A stretch of 64,000 bases of DNA from Terrabacter sp. Root85 (GTDB lineage Bacteria > Actinomycetota > Actinomycetes > Actinomycetales > Dermatophilaceae): assembly GCF_001429185.1 (NCBI RefSeq), contig NZ_LMIW01000008.1:372001-436000 (forward strand), written 5' to 3'. The notes beneath the pieces were generated by a model that was not told the DNA's origin, ran no database searches, and saw only the letters and a program-made list of their open reading frames with translations. Position 1 is the stretch's first letter; every line of letters starts with the position of its first letter. The translations under genes were made by a program, and so were the position numbers. Positions 1-8,174 of this stretch are shown piece after piece.

Positions 1-1
1 C

Positions 2-454
2 ACCGTCTTCTCCGGCTGGCTCACCGACCGGGTCGACCCACGGATCCTGCTCGCGGCCTACTACACGCTGCGCGGCGGCTCGCTCTTCCTGCTGCCGGCG
101 CTCTTCAGCGACTCGATGCACGTCAACATGCTCGCGTTCGTCCTCTTCTACGGCCTCGACTGGGTCGCGACGGTGCCCCCGACGATCGCCCTGTGTCGCA
201 GTGCGTACGGCGAGCGCGCGCCGATCGTCTTCGGCTGGGTCTTCGCCTCGCACCAGATCGGGGCCGCCGCAGCGGCCCTCGGGGCGGGTCTCGTCCGCGA
301 CCAGGTCGGCACCTACGACCTCGCCTGGTACGTCGCCGGCGCGCTGTGCCTCGTCGCCGCCGTGATGTGCGTCGCGATCACGACCGCTCGTCTGTCAGAT
401 GCGTCACCTCGGCGCACCGACTCTGGCGCGGCGGCGCCACCGGCGGCACAGTGA
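2..454 (+). CDS. MFS transporter, C-terminal part (truncated by window edge)
   Basis: This reading frame is open from the left edge to a TGA at 452-454, giving about 150 residues of the C-terminal half of an integral membrane protein. It shows hydrophobic helices separated by short polar loops, including a GWLTDRVDPR loop typical of the cytoplasmic loops of major facilitator superfamily carriers. A hydrophilic tail rich in Ala, Pro and Arg follows the last helix. The N-terminal half lies outside the window, so the substrate cannot be inferred. The stop is only 4 bp before the prpE start, so the two genes may be co-transcribed, which would fit a carboxylate carrier, but this is speculation. 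Confidence 0.7.
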   Translation, partial: TVFSGWLTDRVDPRILLAAYYTLRGGSLFLLPALFSDSMHVNMLAFVLFYGLDWVATVPPTIALCRSAYGERAPIVFGWVFASHQIGAAAAALGAGLVRDQVGTYDLAWYVAGALCLVAAVMCVAITTARLSDASPRRTDSGAAAPPAAQ

Positions 455-458
455 GGCC

Positions 459-2372
459 ATGAGCGACGGCGCTTCGACGGCATACCACCGCATCCACGAC
501 GACAGCCTGCGCGACCCGGAAGGGTTCTGGCGTGCGGCCGCGGAAGGCATCGACTGGGTGACGCCGCCGACGCGCATCCTCGACGACTCGAGACCGCCGT
601 TCTACCGGTGGTATCCCGACGCCGAGCTCAACGTCTGCTTCAACGCCGTCGACCGCCACGTGGTCGCGGGGCGCGGCGAGCAGCCCGCGATCCACTACGA
701 CTCGCCGGTGACGGGCACGAAGAGCACGCTGACGTATGCCGTCCTGCTCGAGCGGGTGCGCGCGGTGGCCGGTGGGCTGCGTGGGCTCGGCGTCGGCAAG
801 GGCGACCGGGTCGTCATCTACATGCCGATGGTCCCCGAGGCCGTCATCGCGATGCTCGCGTGCGCCCGCATCGGTGCCATCCACTCCGTCGTCTTCGGCG
901 GCTTCGCCCCGCAGGAGCTCGCCGCGCGCATCGACGACGCCGCGCCGAAGGTCGTGCTGTCGGCGTCGTGCGGCGTCGAGCCGAGCCGCGTCGTGCCCTA
1001 CAAGCCGTTCCTCGACGAGGCCATCCGCCGCTCTGCGCACCAGCCCGAGCGCTGCGTCGTGCTCCAGCGCGAGCAGCTCGTCGCCGAGCTCGGCGAGCGC
1101 GACATCGACTGGGCCGACTTCGAGTCCGGCGACGCGGCCAGCGAGGGCAGCGAGTGCGTCACGGTCGCAGCCACCGACCCGCTCTACATCCTCTACACGT
1201 CCGGGACGACGGGGAAGCCGAAGGGCATCTACCGCGACTGCGGTGGCTATGCGGTGGCCCTGCGGTGGTCGATGGCCAACCTCTACGACGTCGCCCCGGG
1301 CGAGACGATGTTCACCGCGAGCGACGTCGGTTGGGTCGTCGGGCACTCCTACATCGTCTACGCGCCCCTGCTGACGGGCGCCACGACGGTGCTCTACGAG
1401 GGCAAGCCCGTGGGGACCCCCGACGCCGGTGCGTTCTGGCGGGTCATCGCGGAGTACGGCGCCGTCTGCATGTTCACCGCGCCGACGGCCTTCCGCGCCA
1501 TCAAGAAGGACGACTCGACGGCGTCCAAGGTCGCCGAGCACGACCTCTCCCGCTTCCGCGCCCTCTTCCTCGCCGGAGAGCGGCTCGACCCCGACACGTA
1601 CGAGTGGGCCTCCGCCGCGCTCGGCAAGCCGGTCATCGACAACTGGTGGCAGACCGAGACTGGGTGGCCGATCGCCAGCAACCCCGTGGGGATCGGGCTG
1701 CTGCCGGTCAAGGCCGGCTCGCCCACGGTCGCCGTGCCGGGCTACGACGTGCGGGTGCTCGACGCGACGGGCGAGCAGGTCGAGGCCGGCACCGAGGGTG
1801 CCATCTGCATCAAGCTGCCCATGCCGCCCGGCACGCTGCCGACGCTGTGGGGCGACGACGACCGCTACGTCAGCTCCTACCTGTCGGCCTATCCCGGCTA
1901 CTACCTCACCGGAGACGGCGGCTACCTCGACGAGGACGGCTACCTCTACGTCATGGGTCGGACCGACGACGTCCTCAACGTCGCCGGCCACCGCCTCTCG
2001 ACCGGGTCGCTCGAGGCGGCCCTCGCCGGCCACGAGGCGGTCGCCGAGTGTGCCGTGATCGGCGTCCACGACGACCTCAAGGGACAGGTGCCGCGCGCGC
2101 TCGTCGTCCTGAAGTCGGGCGTCGACGCCGAGGCCGACGGTGACCGGATCAAGCGCGAGCTCGTCGCCCGGGTGCGGTCGGAGGTCGGGGCCGTGGCAGC
2201 CCTGCACCAGGTCGACATCGTCGCCGGCCTGCCCAAGACGCGGTCGGGCAAGATCCTGCGCAAGACGATGCGTGAGCTGGCCGACGGCAGGGCGCCGGCC
2301 GTGCCCGCGACGATCGAGGACGCCTCGGTCCTCGAGACCCTGACCCCCGTCCTGCGCGGCCCATCGTCCTGA
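459..2372 (+). CDS. prpE: propionate--CoA ligase (propionyl-CoA synthetase)
   Basis: The gene encodes 637 residues, close to the roughly 630 of enterobacterial PrpE. It is an ANL-superfamily enzyme that activates propionate to propionyl-AMP and then propionyl-CoA in the cytosol. Visible motifs are TSGTTGKPKG (A3 P-loop, residues 247-256), the WWQTETGWP substrate/AMP motif, YLTGDGGYLD, and a C-terminal TRSGKILRK whose Lys598 is the catalytic A10 lysine, often regulated by acylation. The PrpE-like pairs NWWQTETGW and GIYRDCGGY favour propionate over acetate, although acetoacetyl- or acetyl-CoA synthetase activity cannot be excluded. The ATG at 459 is preferred to an in-frame ATG at 399, which would overlap the upstream gene by 56 bp and has no similarity to the family. 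Confidence 0.88.
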   Translation: MSDGASTAYHRIHDDSLRDPEGFWRAAAEGIDWVTPPTRILDDSRPPFYRWYPDAELNVCFNAVDRHVVAGRGEQPAIHYDSPVTGTKSTLTYAVLLERVRAVAGGLRGLGVGKGDRVVIYMPMVPEAVIAMLACARIGAIHSVVFGGFAPQELAARIDDAAPKVVLSASCGVEPSRVVPYKPFLDEAIRRSAHQPERCVVLQREQLVAELGERDIDWADFESGDAASEGSECVTVAATDPLYILYTSGTTGKPKGIYRDCGGYAVALRWSMANLYDVAPGETMFTASDVGWVVGHSYIVYAPLLTGATTVLYEGKPVGTPDAGAFWRVIAEYGAVCMFTAPTAFRAIKKDDSTASKVAEHDLSRFRALFLAGERLDPDTYEWASAALGKPVIDNWWQTETGWPIASNPVGIGLLPVKAGSPTVAVPGYDVRVLDATGEQVEAGTEGAICIKLPMPPGTLPTLWGDDDRYVSSYLSAYPGYYLTGDGGYLDEDGYLYVMGRTDDVLNVAGHRLSTGSLEAALAGHEAVAECAVIGVHDDLKGQVPRALVVLKSGVDAEADGDRIKRELVARVRSEVGAVAALHQVDIVAGLPKTRSGKILRKTMRELADGRAPAVPATIEDASVLETLTPVLRGPSS

Positions 2373-2384
2373 GGCCCCTCCTGC

Positions 2385-2454
2385 ACCGAACGCAGCGTTC
2401 GGTCTCGAGCTCACTGTTCCAACAGCGCGTTCGGCACCGAACGCTGCGTTCGGT
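2385..2454. repeat. paired 19-bp palindromes between convergent genes
   Basis: Positions 2385-2403 read ACCGAACGCAGCGTTCGGT and positions 2436-2454 read ACCGAACGCTGCGTTCGGT. Each is itself a palindrome apart from its central base, and the two copies are exact reverse complements, so they can also form a 19-bp stem across a 32-nt loop. They lie between prpE (+) and the LOG gene (-), so a bidirectional transcription terminator is the simplest role. The strictly palindromic units could also be protein-binding sites. Confidence 0.7.
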
Positions 2455-2475
2455 CAGGGAGCCGAGGCTAGGGAG

Positions 2476-3600
2476 TCAGGGAGCTGGGGTTTCCAGGAGG
2501 GGGAGGACCTCGTCGACGGAGTCGACGAGGTGGACCGCCGCCTCCATCGGGCGACCGGCGGCGATGGCGTGCAGGGCCGGCCAGACGGGCACGCGCTCGG
2601 TCCAGTGCTCGCGCCCGACGAGGACGAGGGGAGGCAGGGGAGCGCCCTCGGGGGCGTAGTAGAGCGGCGTCACGGCCTGGAAGATCTCCTGCACCGTGCC
2701 GGCCGCACCGTCGAGCACGACGATGCCGCCGTTCGACCGGGCGAGCAGCCCCTCCTCGCGGATCGCGTTGGAGAAGTACTTCGCGATGACGTCGCAGAAG
2801 ACGTTGGGCGGCTCGTGACCGTAGAACCACGTCGGGATGCCGAGCGACCGGGCCGACGGGCCCAGCGTCTCCGACGGCGCCTGGAGCTCGTCCCCGACGA
2901 TGTCGTGCCGTGCGGCGAGCGCTGTCGTGGCCCACGCCGTCACGTCGGGCCGGAAGCCCGGGACGCTCGCAATGAGACCGACGGCCTCCTCGACGGCGGC
3001 TGCGCTCCGGCACAGCGCGCCGAGGTTGGCGGCCTCCATCGCTCCCGGACCGCCACCGGTCGCGACGAGGTGTCCCTCCTCGGCGAGCGCGTGCCCCAGC
3101 CCTGCAGCGCCGGCGTATGCCGCTGAGTCCCGTTGCAGCGCATGGCCGCCCATGATCCCGACGACCGATCGCCCCTGGACGAACTCGTCGAGCTCGTCCG
3201 TCACCGAGTCGTCGTGGATCGCGCGGACGAGGGTGGCGTACGCGTCGGTGCGCAGCCGCGCGTCGACGAACCACGCGTACGCCTTCGCGTCGGGCGTCGC
3301 CGCGTAGCCGTGCTCGAGACCGGCGTAGAGGTCGGTCGGGAAGTAGAGGCCGCGCCACGGGTCGACCGGGGCGTCGGCGATGCCGGGGAAGAGGATCGCG
3401 CCCCGGGTCAGCAGCATCTCGGCCACCCGGACCGGCACCGTGCCCCCGAGCACGACGAGGCCGGTCAGGTCTCCGCGGGCCGCCAGCCGGTCGCCGTAGC
3501 CGGTGAGGTCGAGGTCCTGGAGCCGCAGTCCGCGCAGCGGTCCGTCGGAGGCGAGGTGGTCGTCCAGCTCGTCGAGCGTCTCGATCTCCATGCGCCCCAT
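2476..3600 (-). CDS. LOG-family Rossmann-fold nucleotide-binding protein
   Basis: This encodes about 374 residues. It contains the glycine-rich ATGGGPGAMEAAN motif and, further on, GAAGTVQEIF, which together match the nucleotide-binding and catalytic signature (PGGxGTxxE) of the lysine-decarboxylase-like (LOG) fold. Small LOG proteins release cytokinin-like bases from AMP conjugates. This long form is a COG1611-like predicted nucleotide-binding protein of unknown substrate. The frame stays open further upstream, but that sequence is low-complexity and antisense to the next gene. Starts at 3600 (MGRME) or 3591 (MEIET) fit best. The gene converges with prpE and is divergent from the AEC transporter gene. 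Confidence 0.75.
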   Translation of the reverse strand: MGRMEIETLDELDDHLASDGPLRGLRLQDLDLTGYGDRLAARGDLTGLVVLGGTVPVRVAEMLLTRGAILFPGIADAPVDPWRGLYFPTDLYAGLEHGYAATPDAKAYAWFVDARLRTDAYATLVRAIHDDSVTDELDEFVQGRSVVGIMGGHALQRDSAAYAGAAGLGHALAEEGHLVATGGGPGAMEAANLGALCRSAAAVEEAVGLIASVPGFRPDVTAWATTALAARHDIVGDELQAPSETLGPSARSLGIPTWFYGHEPPNVFCDVIAKYFSNAIREEGLLARSNGGIVVLDGAAGTVQEIFQAVTPLYYAPEGAPLPPLVLVGREHWTERVPVWPALHAIAAGRPMEAAVHLVDSVDEVLPLLETPAP

Positions 3601-3673
3601 CCTGCCCCGGCCGGGTGGCCGAGGAGCGGACCCGGGCGACGTCGCGTCGGCCGCGGCTGACAGGATCGGCGGC

Positions 3674-4612
3674 ATGGTCGGCGTGCTCGAGGGATTCGCG
3701 ACGATCGCGATCATCGTCGCGGTCGGCTGGCTCCTCGCCGACCGTCGGGTGCTCGACGACTCCGCCCAGGTCAACCTCTCGCGCCTCGCCTTCCACGTCG
3801 CCTCGCCGGCGCTGCTGCTCACGGTCATGCAGCGCACCTCGCTCGACGCCGTCCTGTCGGCCAACCTCGTCACGTCGCTCATCAGCTTTGCGATCGTCGT
3901 CGGGCTCTACCTGCTCATCGCCCGGTTCCGTTGGGCGGGAGGGACGCTCGGGTCACGGCTCATCGGCAGCCTCTCGGCGGCATACGTCAACGCGGGCAAC
4001 CTCGGCATCCCGATCGCGCTCTACGTCCTCGGCGACGTCGCGTGGGTGGCGCCGACGCTGCTCATGCAGCTGCTCATCATCACACCGGTCTACATGGCGC
4101 TGTTCGACAGCGACGCCCGTGGCGAGCGCCCGACCCTCGGCCGCAGCCTGCGCCGGATGTTCAGCAACCCGATCACCCTCGGTGCGGTGGCGGGCCTGCT
4201 CATCGCCGTCTTCGACATCCACCTCCCACGCGTCATCGCGGCGCCCATCGACCTGCTCGGCGCGATGGCCGTGCCGTCGATGCTCGTCGCCTTCGGCATC
4301 TCGCTGCGGCGCGGACCGCGCCCGGCGACCGGGCGCACCGCCGAGCACGTGTGGACGATCGTCGTCCTCAAGACCCTCCTCATGCCGGCCATCGCGCTCG
4401 GCGTCGGCCTGGCGCTGGGGCTACGGGGCGAGGCGCTCTTCGCCGTCGTCGTGACGGCGGCCCTCCCGACGGCGCAGAACATCTTCACGTATGCCGTCCG
4501 CTACCGACGCGAGGTCAACCTCGCCCGTGACGTCATCTTCGTCAGCACCTTCGCATCGGTCCCGGTGATCCTCGGGATCGCCGCCCTCTTCCACTGGCTC
4601 GTCGGCGTCTGA
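3674..4612 (+). CDS. AEC-family transporter (auxin efflux carrier-like permease)
   Basis: The 312-residue product is almost entirely hydrophobic, with about ten predicted membrane spans. Features typical of the auxin efflux carrier/malonate permease family are the N-terminal half with AAYVNAGNLGIPIALY and the C-terminal half with LPTAQNIFTYA. Family members export or exchange organic anions, and the substrate here is unknown. The ATG at 3674 is chosen because the protein then begins directly with the first helix. A CAGGAT hexamer seven bases upstream could be the -10 of a leaderless transcript. The gene ends at a strong hairpin shared with the convergent VOC gene. Confidence 0.8.
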   Translation: MVGVLEGFATIAIIVAVGWLLADRRVLDDSAQVNLSRLAFHVASPALLLTVMQRTSLDAVLSANLVTSLISFAIVVGLYLLIARFRWAGGTLGSRLIGSLSAAYVNAGNLGIPIALYVLGDVAWVAPTLLMQLLIITPVYMALFDSDARGERPTLGRSLRRMFSNPITLGAVAGLLIAVFDIHLPRVIAAPIDLLGAMAVPSMLVAFGISLRRGPRPATGRTAEHVWTIVVLKTLLMPAIALGVGLALGLRGEALFAVVVTAALPTAQNIFTYAVRYRREVNLARDVIFVSTFASVPVILGIAALFHWLVGV

Positions 4613-4634
4613 CCGCCCCCGGTCCCCGTCCAGC

Positions 4635-4670
4635 GAGCGCTCCGTCCCACCGGTGTCGGACGGAGCGCTC
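4635..4670. terminator. bidirectional terminator hairpin
   Basis: Arms at 4635-4647 (GAGCGCTCCGTCC) and 4658-4670 form a perfect 13-bp stem with a 10-nt loop. The hairpin lies between the convergent AEC transporter and VOC genes, and there is no long T tract, as is usual in high-GC actinobacteria. Confidence 0.75.
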
Positions 4671-4692
4671 ACTCGAGTGATGGTTGGGGGCG

Positions 4693-5064
4693 TCAGCCCC
4701 AGTTGGCGGCCTGGGTGAGGCAGAAGGGGTGACCGCTCGGGTCGAGCAGCACGCGCCACGTCTCGCCCGGCTGCTCGTCGGGCAGCGTCGCGCCGGCCGC
4801 CACGCACTCTGCGGCCGCCGCGTCGAGGTCGTCGACGGCGAGGTCGAGGTGGAACTGCTTGGTGCCGCGCTCGTTCGGCCACGCCGGCGGTTCGTGGTCG
4901 TCGACGAGTCCGAGGCCCAGGGCGACGCCACCGGGGCCGGTGAGCATGGCGTACTCGTCCTGCGCGTGCGCGACCTCCCAGCCGAGCACGGTCGACCAGA
5001 ACGTGGCGTCGCGGCGCGCGTCCGAGCTGTCGAGGGTGAGCATCTTGAGGGCGGCGATGGCCAT
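4693..5064 (-). CDS. VOC-family (glyoxalase/bleomycin-resistance fold) protein
   Basis: The 123-residue single-domain protein has two beta-alpha-beta-beta-beta repeats of the vicinal oxygen chelate fold, for example FHLDLAVDDLDAAAAE in the second half and DPSGHPFCLTQ at the C-terminus. Related proteins bind a divalent metal and act as glyoxalases, dioxygenases or antibiotic-binding proteins. The substrate cannot be assigned. The start at 5064 is supported by an AAAGGA Shine-Dalgarno six bases upstream. The longer open frame upstream is low-complexity and was not used. Confidence 0.75.
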   Translation of the reverse strand: MAIAALKMLTLDSSDARRDATFWSTVLGWEVAHAQDEYAMLTGPGGVALGLGLVDDHEPPAWPNERGTKQFHLDLAVDDLDAAAAECVAAGATLPDEQPGETWRVLLDPSGHPFCLTQAANWG

Positions 5065-5164
5065 CGGGATCCTTTTCGTCGGTGACGGTGAGAGGTCAGC
5101 ATCGCTCGTGCCGACCGTCTCCGTCTTGGACGAACCCGACACCGGGGCGTGTCGGCGCACAGAC

Positions 5165-5225
5165 GCGCGGCGCCCGGTTCCGTTGCCACGAACGCGTCGT
5201 GGACCACGGGAACCGAACGCCGCGC
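5165..5225 (-). terminator. terminator-like hairpin after the glycine-rich gene
   Basis: Arms 5165-5181 and 5209-5225 pair over 8 + 7 bp around a 2x2 internal loop. The apex contains a further 6-bp stem (CCACGA/TCGTGG). It sits 24 bp beyond the stop of the minus-strand gene ending at 5249 and just upstream of the VOC start region. Confidence 0.6.
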
Positions 5226-5248
5226 GGCGATCCTGGCTACGGAGTGGG

Positions 5249-5941
5249 TCAGAACCCCCCGAAGTCCCCACCGCCGCCGAAGTCGCCACCACCGAAGTCG
5301 CCCCCGCCACCGAAGTCGCCGAAGTCCGAGCCGCCGCCGTCGCCGCCCGTGTCACCGCCGACATCGCCAGTGTCGCCTCCCGCGTCTCCTGCATCGCCGC
5401 TGTCGCCCGCGTCGGCGTTCGCGTCGCCGGCCTCCTGGGCCTCGGGCGAGGAGTCGTAGCCCCCGAGCATCATGTCGGCGAGCGCTGATCCGACGACGAC
5501 ACCCGCGATGGTGCCGAGCATCGAGCCCGCGATCATGCCGCCCATGCCCATGCCACCGCCCATGCCGCCTCGGCCCCCGCCGAAGGCGCCCTGGAGGTAG
5601 CCGGGACGGCTCATCTCGGCGCGGGTCGCGCTGCGGGCGAGGTCAGCCGGCTGGTCGCTGCGCGGGCGCTCACCCTCGGGGAGGTCCTCGTTGAGGCGCT
5701 GGAGGACCATCTGGCGCTGCTCGGGGGAGAGCTTGGCGAAGGCCTCGGTGTGCACCCTCTCGATGTCCTCCGGCGGCGCGGTGCGCAGCAGGTACTTGTA
5801 GCGGGCGATGGCCCGCTCGTCCTCGGACGACGCGCCTCCGCGCGGCGGCGGGACGGCATACGGCGCTCCCGTGGGCGGCTGCTGGGCCCGCTGCTGCTGC
5901 TGGAGGGGCTCACGGCCCAGGAGCTTGTCGAGGAATCCCAT
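5249..5941 (-). CDS. glycine-rich hypothetical protein with Gln-rich N-terminus
   Basis: The 230-residue product is not assigned to a known family. It starts with MGFLDKLLGRE followed by a Gln/Pro-rich stretch. A predicted helical domain (about residues 40-100) then contains KYLLRTAPPEDIERVH and KLSPEQRQMVLQRL. After this come a Gly/Met-rich segment and one hydrophobic glycine-zipper-like helix (GSMLGTIAGVVVGSALADMM). The last 60 residues are acidic and Gly/Asp-rich, ending in repeated FGGGGDFGG units. The start at 5941 has a GAAGGAGA Shine-Dalgarno. A single membrane-inserted hairpin or self-associating surface role is possible, but this is inference only. Confidence 0.6.
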   Translation of the reverse strand: MGFLDKLLGREPLQQQQRAQQPPTGAPYAVPPPRGGASSEDERAIARYKYLLRTAPPEDIERVHTEAFAKLSPEQRQMVLQRLNEDLPEGERPRSDQPADLARSATRAEMSRPGYLQGAFGGGRGGMGGGMGMGGMIAGSMLGTIAGVVVGSALADMMLGGYDSSPEAQEAGDANADAGDSGDAGDAGGDTGDVGGDTGGDGGGSDFGDFGGGGDFGGGDFGGGGDFGGF

Positions 5942-6042
5942 GTCTTCTCCTTCGTCGGCGGTGCGTCGGCGTCGCGCTCGTCGGATACCTACCCCAACGA
6001 ACGGCACGGACCAGCGTTCCGGACGGTCCGAGTCCACACACG

Positions 6043-6074
6043 CACGAAGCCACCCGCGAACGGGTGGCTTCGTG
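6043..6074 (-). terminator. strong terminator hairpin after the aminotransferase gene
   Basis: CACGAAGCCACCCG (6043-6056) and its exact complement (6061-6074) form a 14-bp stem closed by a CGAA tetraloop. It is placed 48 bp past the aminotransferase stop on the minus strand. Confidence 0.8.
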
Positions 6075-6121
6075 GCCGGCGACACCCCCACGGCATACGC
6101 ACGGAGTCGGGAAGGCTGGGG

Positions 6122-7561
6122 TCAGAGGTGGTTCTCGGCCTCCGTGAGCACCGAGCGCAGCCGCGACTCGATGTCGTCGAACTGCTCGGGGCCCATGATG
6201 AGCGGCGGCGCGAGCTGGATGACGGGGTCGCCGCGGTCGTCGGCGCGGCAGTAGAGGCCGGCGTCGAAGAGCGCCTTGGAGAGGAAGCCGCGCAGCAGCC
6301 GCTCGGACTCGGCGTCGTTGAACGTCTCCCGGGTGGCCTTGTCCTTGACGAGCTCGATGCCGTAGAAGTAGCCGGCGCCGCGGACGTCACCGACGAGGGG
6401 CAGGTCGAGCAGCTTGTCGAGCGTCGCCTTGAAGATCGGGGCGTTCTGCTTGACCCGGTCGTTGAGGCCCTCGCGCTCGAAGATGTCGAGGTTGGCCATC
6501 GCGACCGCGGCGGAGACCGGGTGGCCACCGAAGGTGTAGCCGTGCGGGAAGTAGGTCGTGCCCGTCTTGAACGGCTCGAAGAGCCGGTCGCTCGCGATCA
6601 TCGCGCCGATGGGGGAGTAGCCGCTCGTCATGCCCTTGGCGCACGTGATGATGTCGGGCACGTAGCCGAAGTCGTCGCACGCGAACATCGAGCCGATGCG
6701 GCCGAAGCTGCAGATGACCTCGTCGGAGACGAGGAGCACGTCGTACTCGTCGCAGATCTCGCGGACCCGCTCGAAGTAGCCGGCGGGCGGCGGGAAGCAG
6801 CCACCGGAGTTCTGCACCGGCTCGAGGAAGACGGCTGCCACGGTGTCGGGGCCCTCGAACTCGATGGCCTCGGCGATGCGGTCGGCGGCCCAGCGGCCGA
6901 AGGCCTTCTCGTCACCCTGCAGGTGCTCGGGGGCGCGGTAGAGGTTGGTGTTCGGGACCTTGTGCGCACCGGGCACGAGCGGCTCGAACATCTCCTTGGC
7001 CGCGGGGATGCCGGTGATCGACAGGGCGCCCTGGGGGGTGCCGTGGTAGGCGACGGCGCGGGAGATGACCTTGTGCTTCGTCGGCTTGCCGGTCAGCTTG
7101 AAGTACTGCTTCGCGAGCTTCCAGGCGGTCTCGACGGCCTCGCCGCCACCCGTCGTGAAGAAGACCCGGTTGAGGTCGCCGGGGGCGTGGCTCGCGAGCC
7201 GCTCGGCGAGTTCGATCGCCTTGGGGTGCGCGTAGCTCCACAGCGGGAAGAACGCGAGCTCCTTGGCCTGCTTGGCGGCCGCCTCGGCGAGCTCCTCACG
7301 GCCGTGGCCGGCCTGGACGACGAAGAGGCCGGCGAGTCCGTCGATGTACTCGTTGCCGCGGTCGTCCCAGATCTTCCAGCCCTGGCCCTTGGTGATGATC
7401 GGCACGGTGTGGCCGAGGCCGCCCTCGGTGCGGTCCTCGAACACCGAGTGGCGCGTGAAGTGCATCCACAGGTGGTCGCGGGCGGCCTCGGAGTGGAGGG
7501 TGCCCATCGGCGTGCGGTGGTCCGAGGTGGGTTCCCAGACCTCGTTCGGGTTGATGCTCAT
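6122..7561 (-). CDS. class III PLP-dependent aminotransferase, probable putrescine (diamine)--pyruvate/2-oxoglutarate transaminase
   Basis: The 479-residue protein is a fold-type I, class III (omega) aminotransferase. It shows the FTTGGGEAVETAWKLA cofactor-phosphate motif, LLVSDEVICSFGRIG with the PLP-pairing Asp, and CAKGMTSGY with the Schiff-base Lys. Members of this subgroup (SpuC-like) move the amino group of putrescine or cadaverine to an oxo-acid, giving 4-aminobutanal. Context supports this: the Lrp regulator gene overlaps its start by 4 bp, and the divergent gene encodes the matching aminobutyraldehyde dehydrogenase. GABA, beta-alanine or another omega-amine remains possible as substrate, and the same enzyme could also serve the missing GABA transaminase step. 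Confidence 0.8.
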   Translation of the reverse strand: MSINPNEVWEPTSDHRTPMGTLHSEAARDHLWMHFTRHSVFEDRTEGGLGHTVPIITKGQGWKIWDDRGNEYIDGLAGLFVVQAGHGREELAEAAAKQAKELAFFPLWSYAHPKAIELAERLASHAPGDLNRVFFTTGGGEAVETAWKLAKQYFKLTGKPTKHKVISRAVAYHGTPQGALSITGIPAAKEMFEPLVPGAHKVPNTNLYRAPEHLQGDEKAFGRWAADRIAEAIEFEGPDTVAAVFLEPVQNSGGCFPPPAGYFERVREICDEYDVLLVSDEVICSFGRIGSMFACDDFGYVPDIITCAKGMTSGYSPIGAMIASDRLFEPFKTGTTYFPHGYTFGGHPVSAAVAMANLDIFEREGLNDRVKQNAPIFKATLDKLLDLPLVGDVRGAGYFYGIELVKDKATRETFNDAESERLLRGFLSKALFDAGLYCRADDRGDPVIQLAPPLIMGPEQFDDIESRLRSVLTEAENHL

Positions 7562-8061
7562 CGTGTACCCCAGTTGTAGAGCTGTTTGTTGAGTTTCAGG
7601 TAGACGAACGTCTCGGTCGCCGTGACGCCCGGGAGCGGGCGGATGCGGGTCGTGAGCAGCTCGAGCAGGTGGGTGTCGTTCTCGCAGACGACCTCGGCCA
7701 GGACGTCGAAGCTCCCCGCCGTCGTGACGACGTAGGAGACCTCTTCCATGTCGGTCAGCGCGTCGGCGACCGACGTCATGTCTCCCGACACCCGCAGCCC
7801 GACCATCGCCTGGCGCTGGAAGCCGACCTGTAGCGGGTCCGTCACGGCGACGATCTGCATGACGTCGGCGTCGAGGAGTCGCTGCACACGCTGGCGCACC
7901 GCGGCCTCGGAGAGCCCGACCTCCTGGGCGATGGATGCGTAGGACTTGCGCCCGTCGTGCTGGAGGAGCTCGATGATGGTCTTGCTCACGTCGTCGAGAT
8001 TGACCGAGGGTTTCTTGGCCCCGTTTCCCCCGGTGTTGGCCACACCTCGGATCGTCGTCAT
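7558..8061 (-). CDS. Lrp/AsnC-family transcriptional regulator
   Basis: The 167-residue regulator has an N-terminal winged helix-turn-helix (about residues 20-75, including SIAQEVGLSEAAVRQRVQRLL) and a C-terminal ligand-binding RAM domain (about 80-160). Lrp-type proteins bind amino acids or related amines and form octamers on DNA. The gene overlaps the aminotransferase start by 4 bp (ATGA) and is divergent from the aldehyde dehydrogenase gene, so it most likely controls both sides of the intergenic region in response to a polyamine or its breakdown product. The ATG at 8061 was chosen over an upstream TTG/GTG extension with no family similarity. Confidence 0.85.
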   Translation of the reverse strand: MTTIRGVANTGGNGAKKPSVNLDDVSKTIIELLQHDGRKSYASIAQEVGLSEAAVRQRVQRLLDADVMQIVAVTDPLQVGFQRQAMVGLRVSGDMTSVADALTDMEEVSYVVTTAGSFDVLAEVVCENDTHLLELLTTRIRPLPGVTATETFVYLKLNKQLYNWGTR

Positions 8062-8117
8062 GGGGCGATACTGACCTGTGGAACGCGCTGTTGGCAAGTC
8101 CCCGCGCAACTGATTCC

Positions 8118-8168
8118 GAAGATTTATCTCGACAAGTCTTCACGATTGCGAAGGTATGTGTTTAGCAT
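8118..8168 (+). promoter_or_regulatory. divergent promoter/operator region; leaderless promoter for the aldehyde dehydrogenase gene
   Basis: TAGCAT at 8163-8168 ends six bases before the ATG at 8175. TTCACG at 8139-8144 lies 18 bp upstream of it, giving a plausible sigma-70-type promoter for a leaderless mRNA. The inverted repeat GAAGA (8118-8122) / TCTTC (8137-8141) overlaps the -35 element. The stretch is locally AT-rich, as expected for an Lrp-type site. Confidence 0.5.
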
Positions 8169-8174
8169 TCCCGC

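Noticed and set aside
378-2414. 678-residue open frame on the minus strand opposite prpE
   Set aside because: Arg/Gly/Asp/Val-rich shadow typical of antisense frames in GC-rich DNA; the plus-strand frame encodes a full PrpE with all motifs.
3601-3882. N-terminal extension of the LOG-family protein by about 94 residues
   Set aside because: The extension overlaps the AEC transporter gene on the other strand and has no family similarity; the start at 3600 or 3591 gives the normal length.
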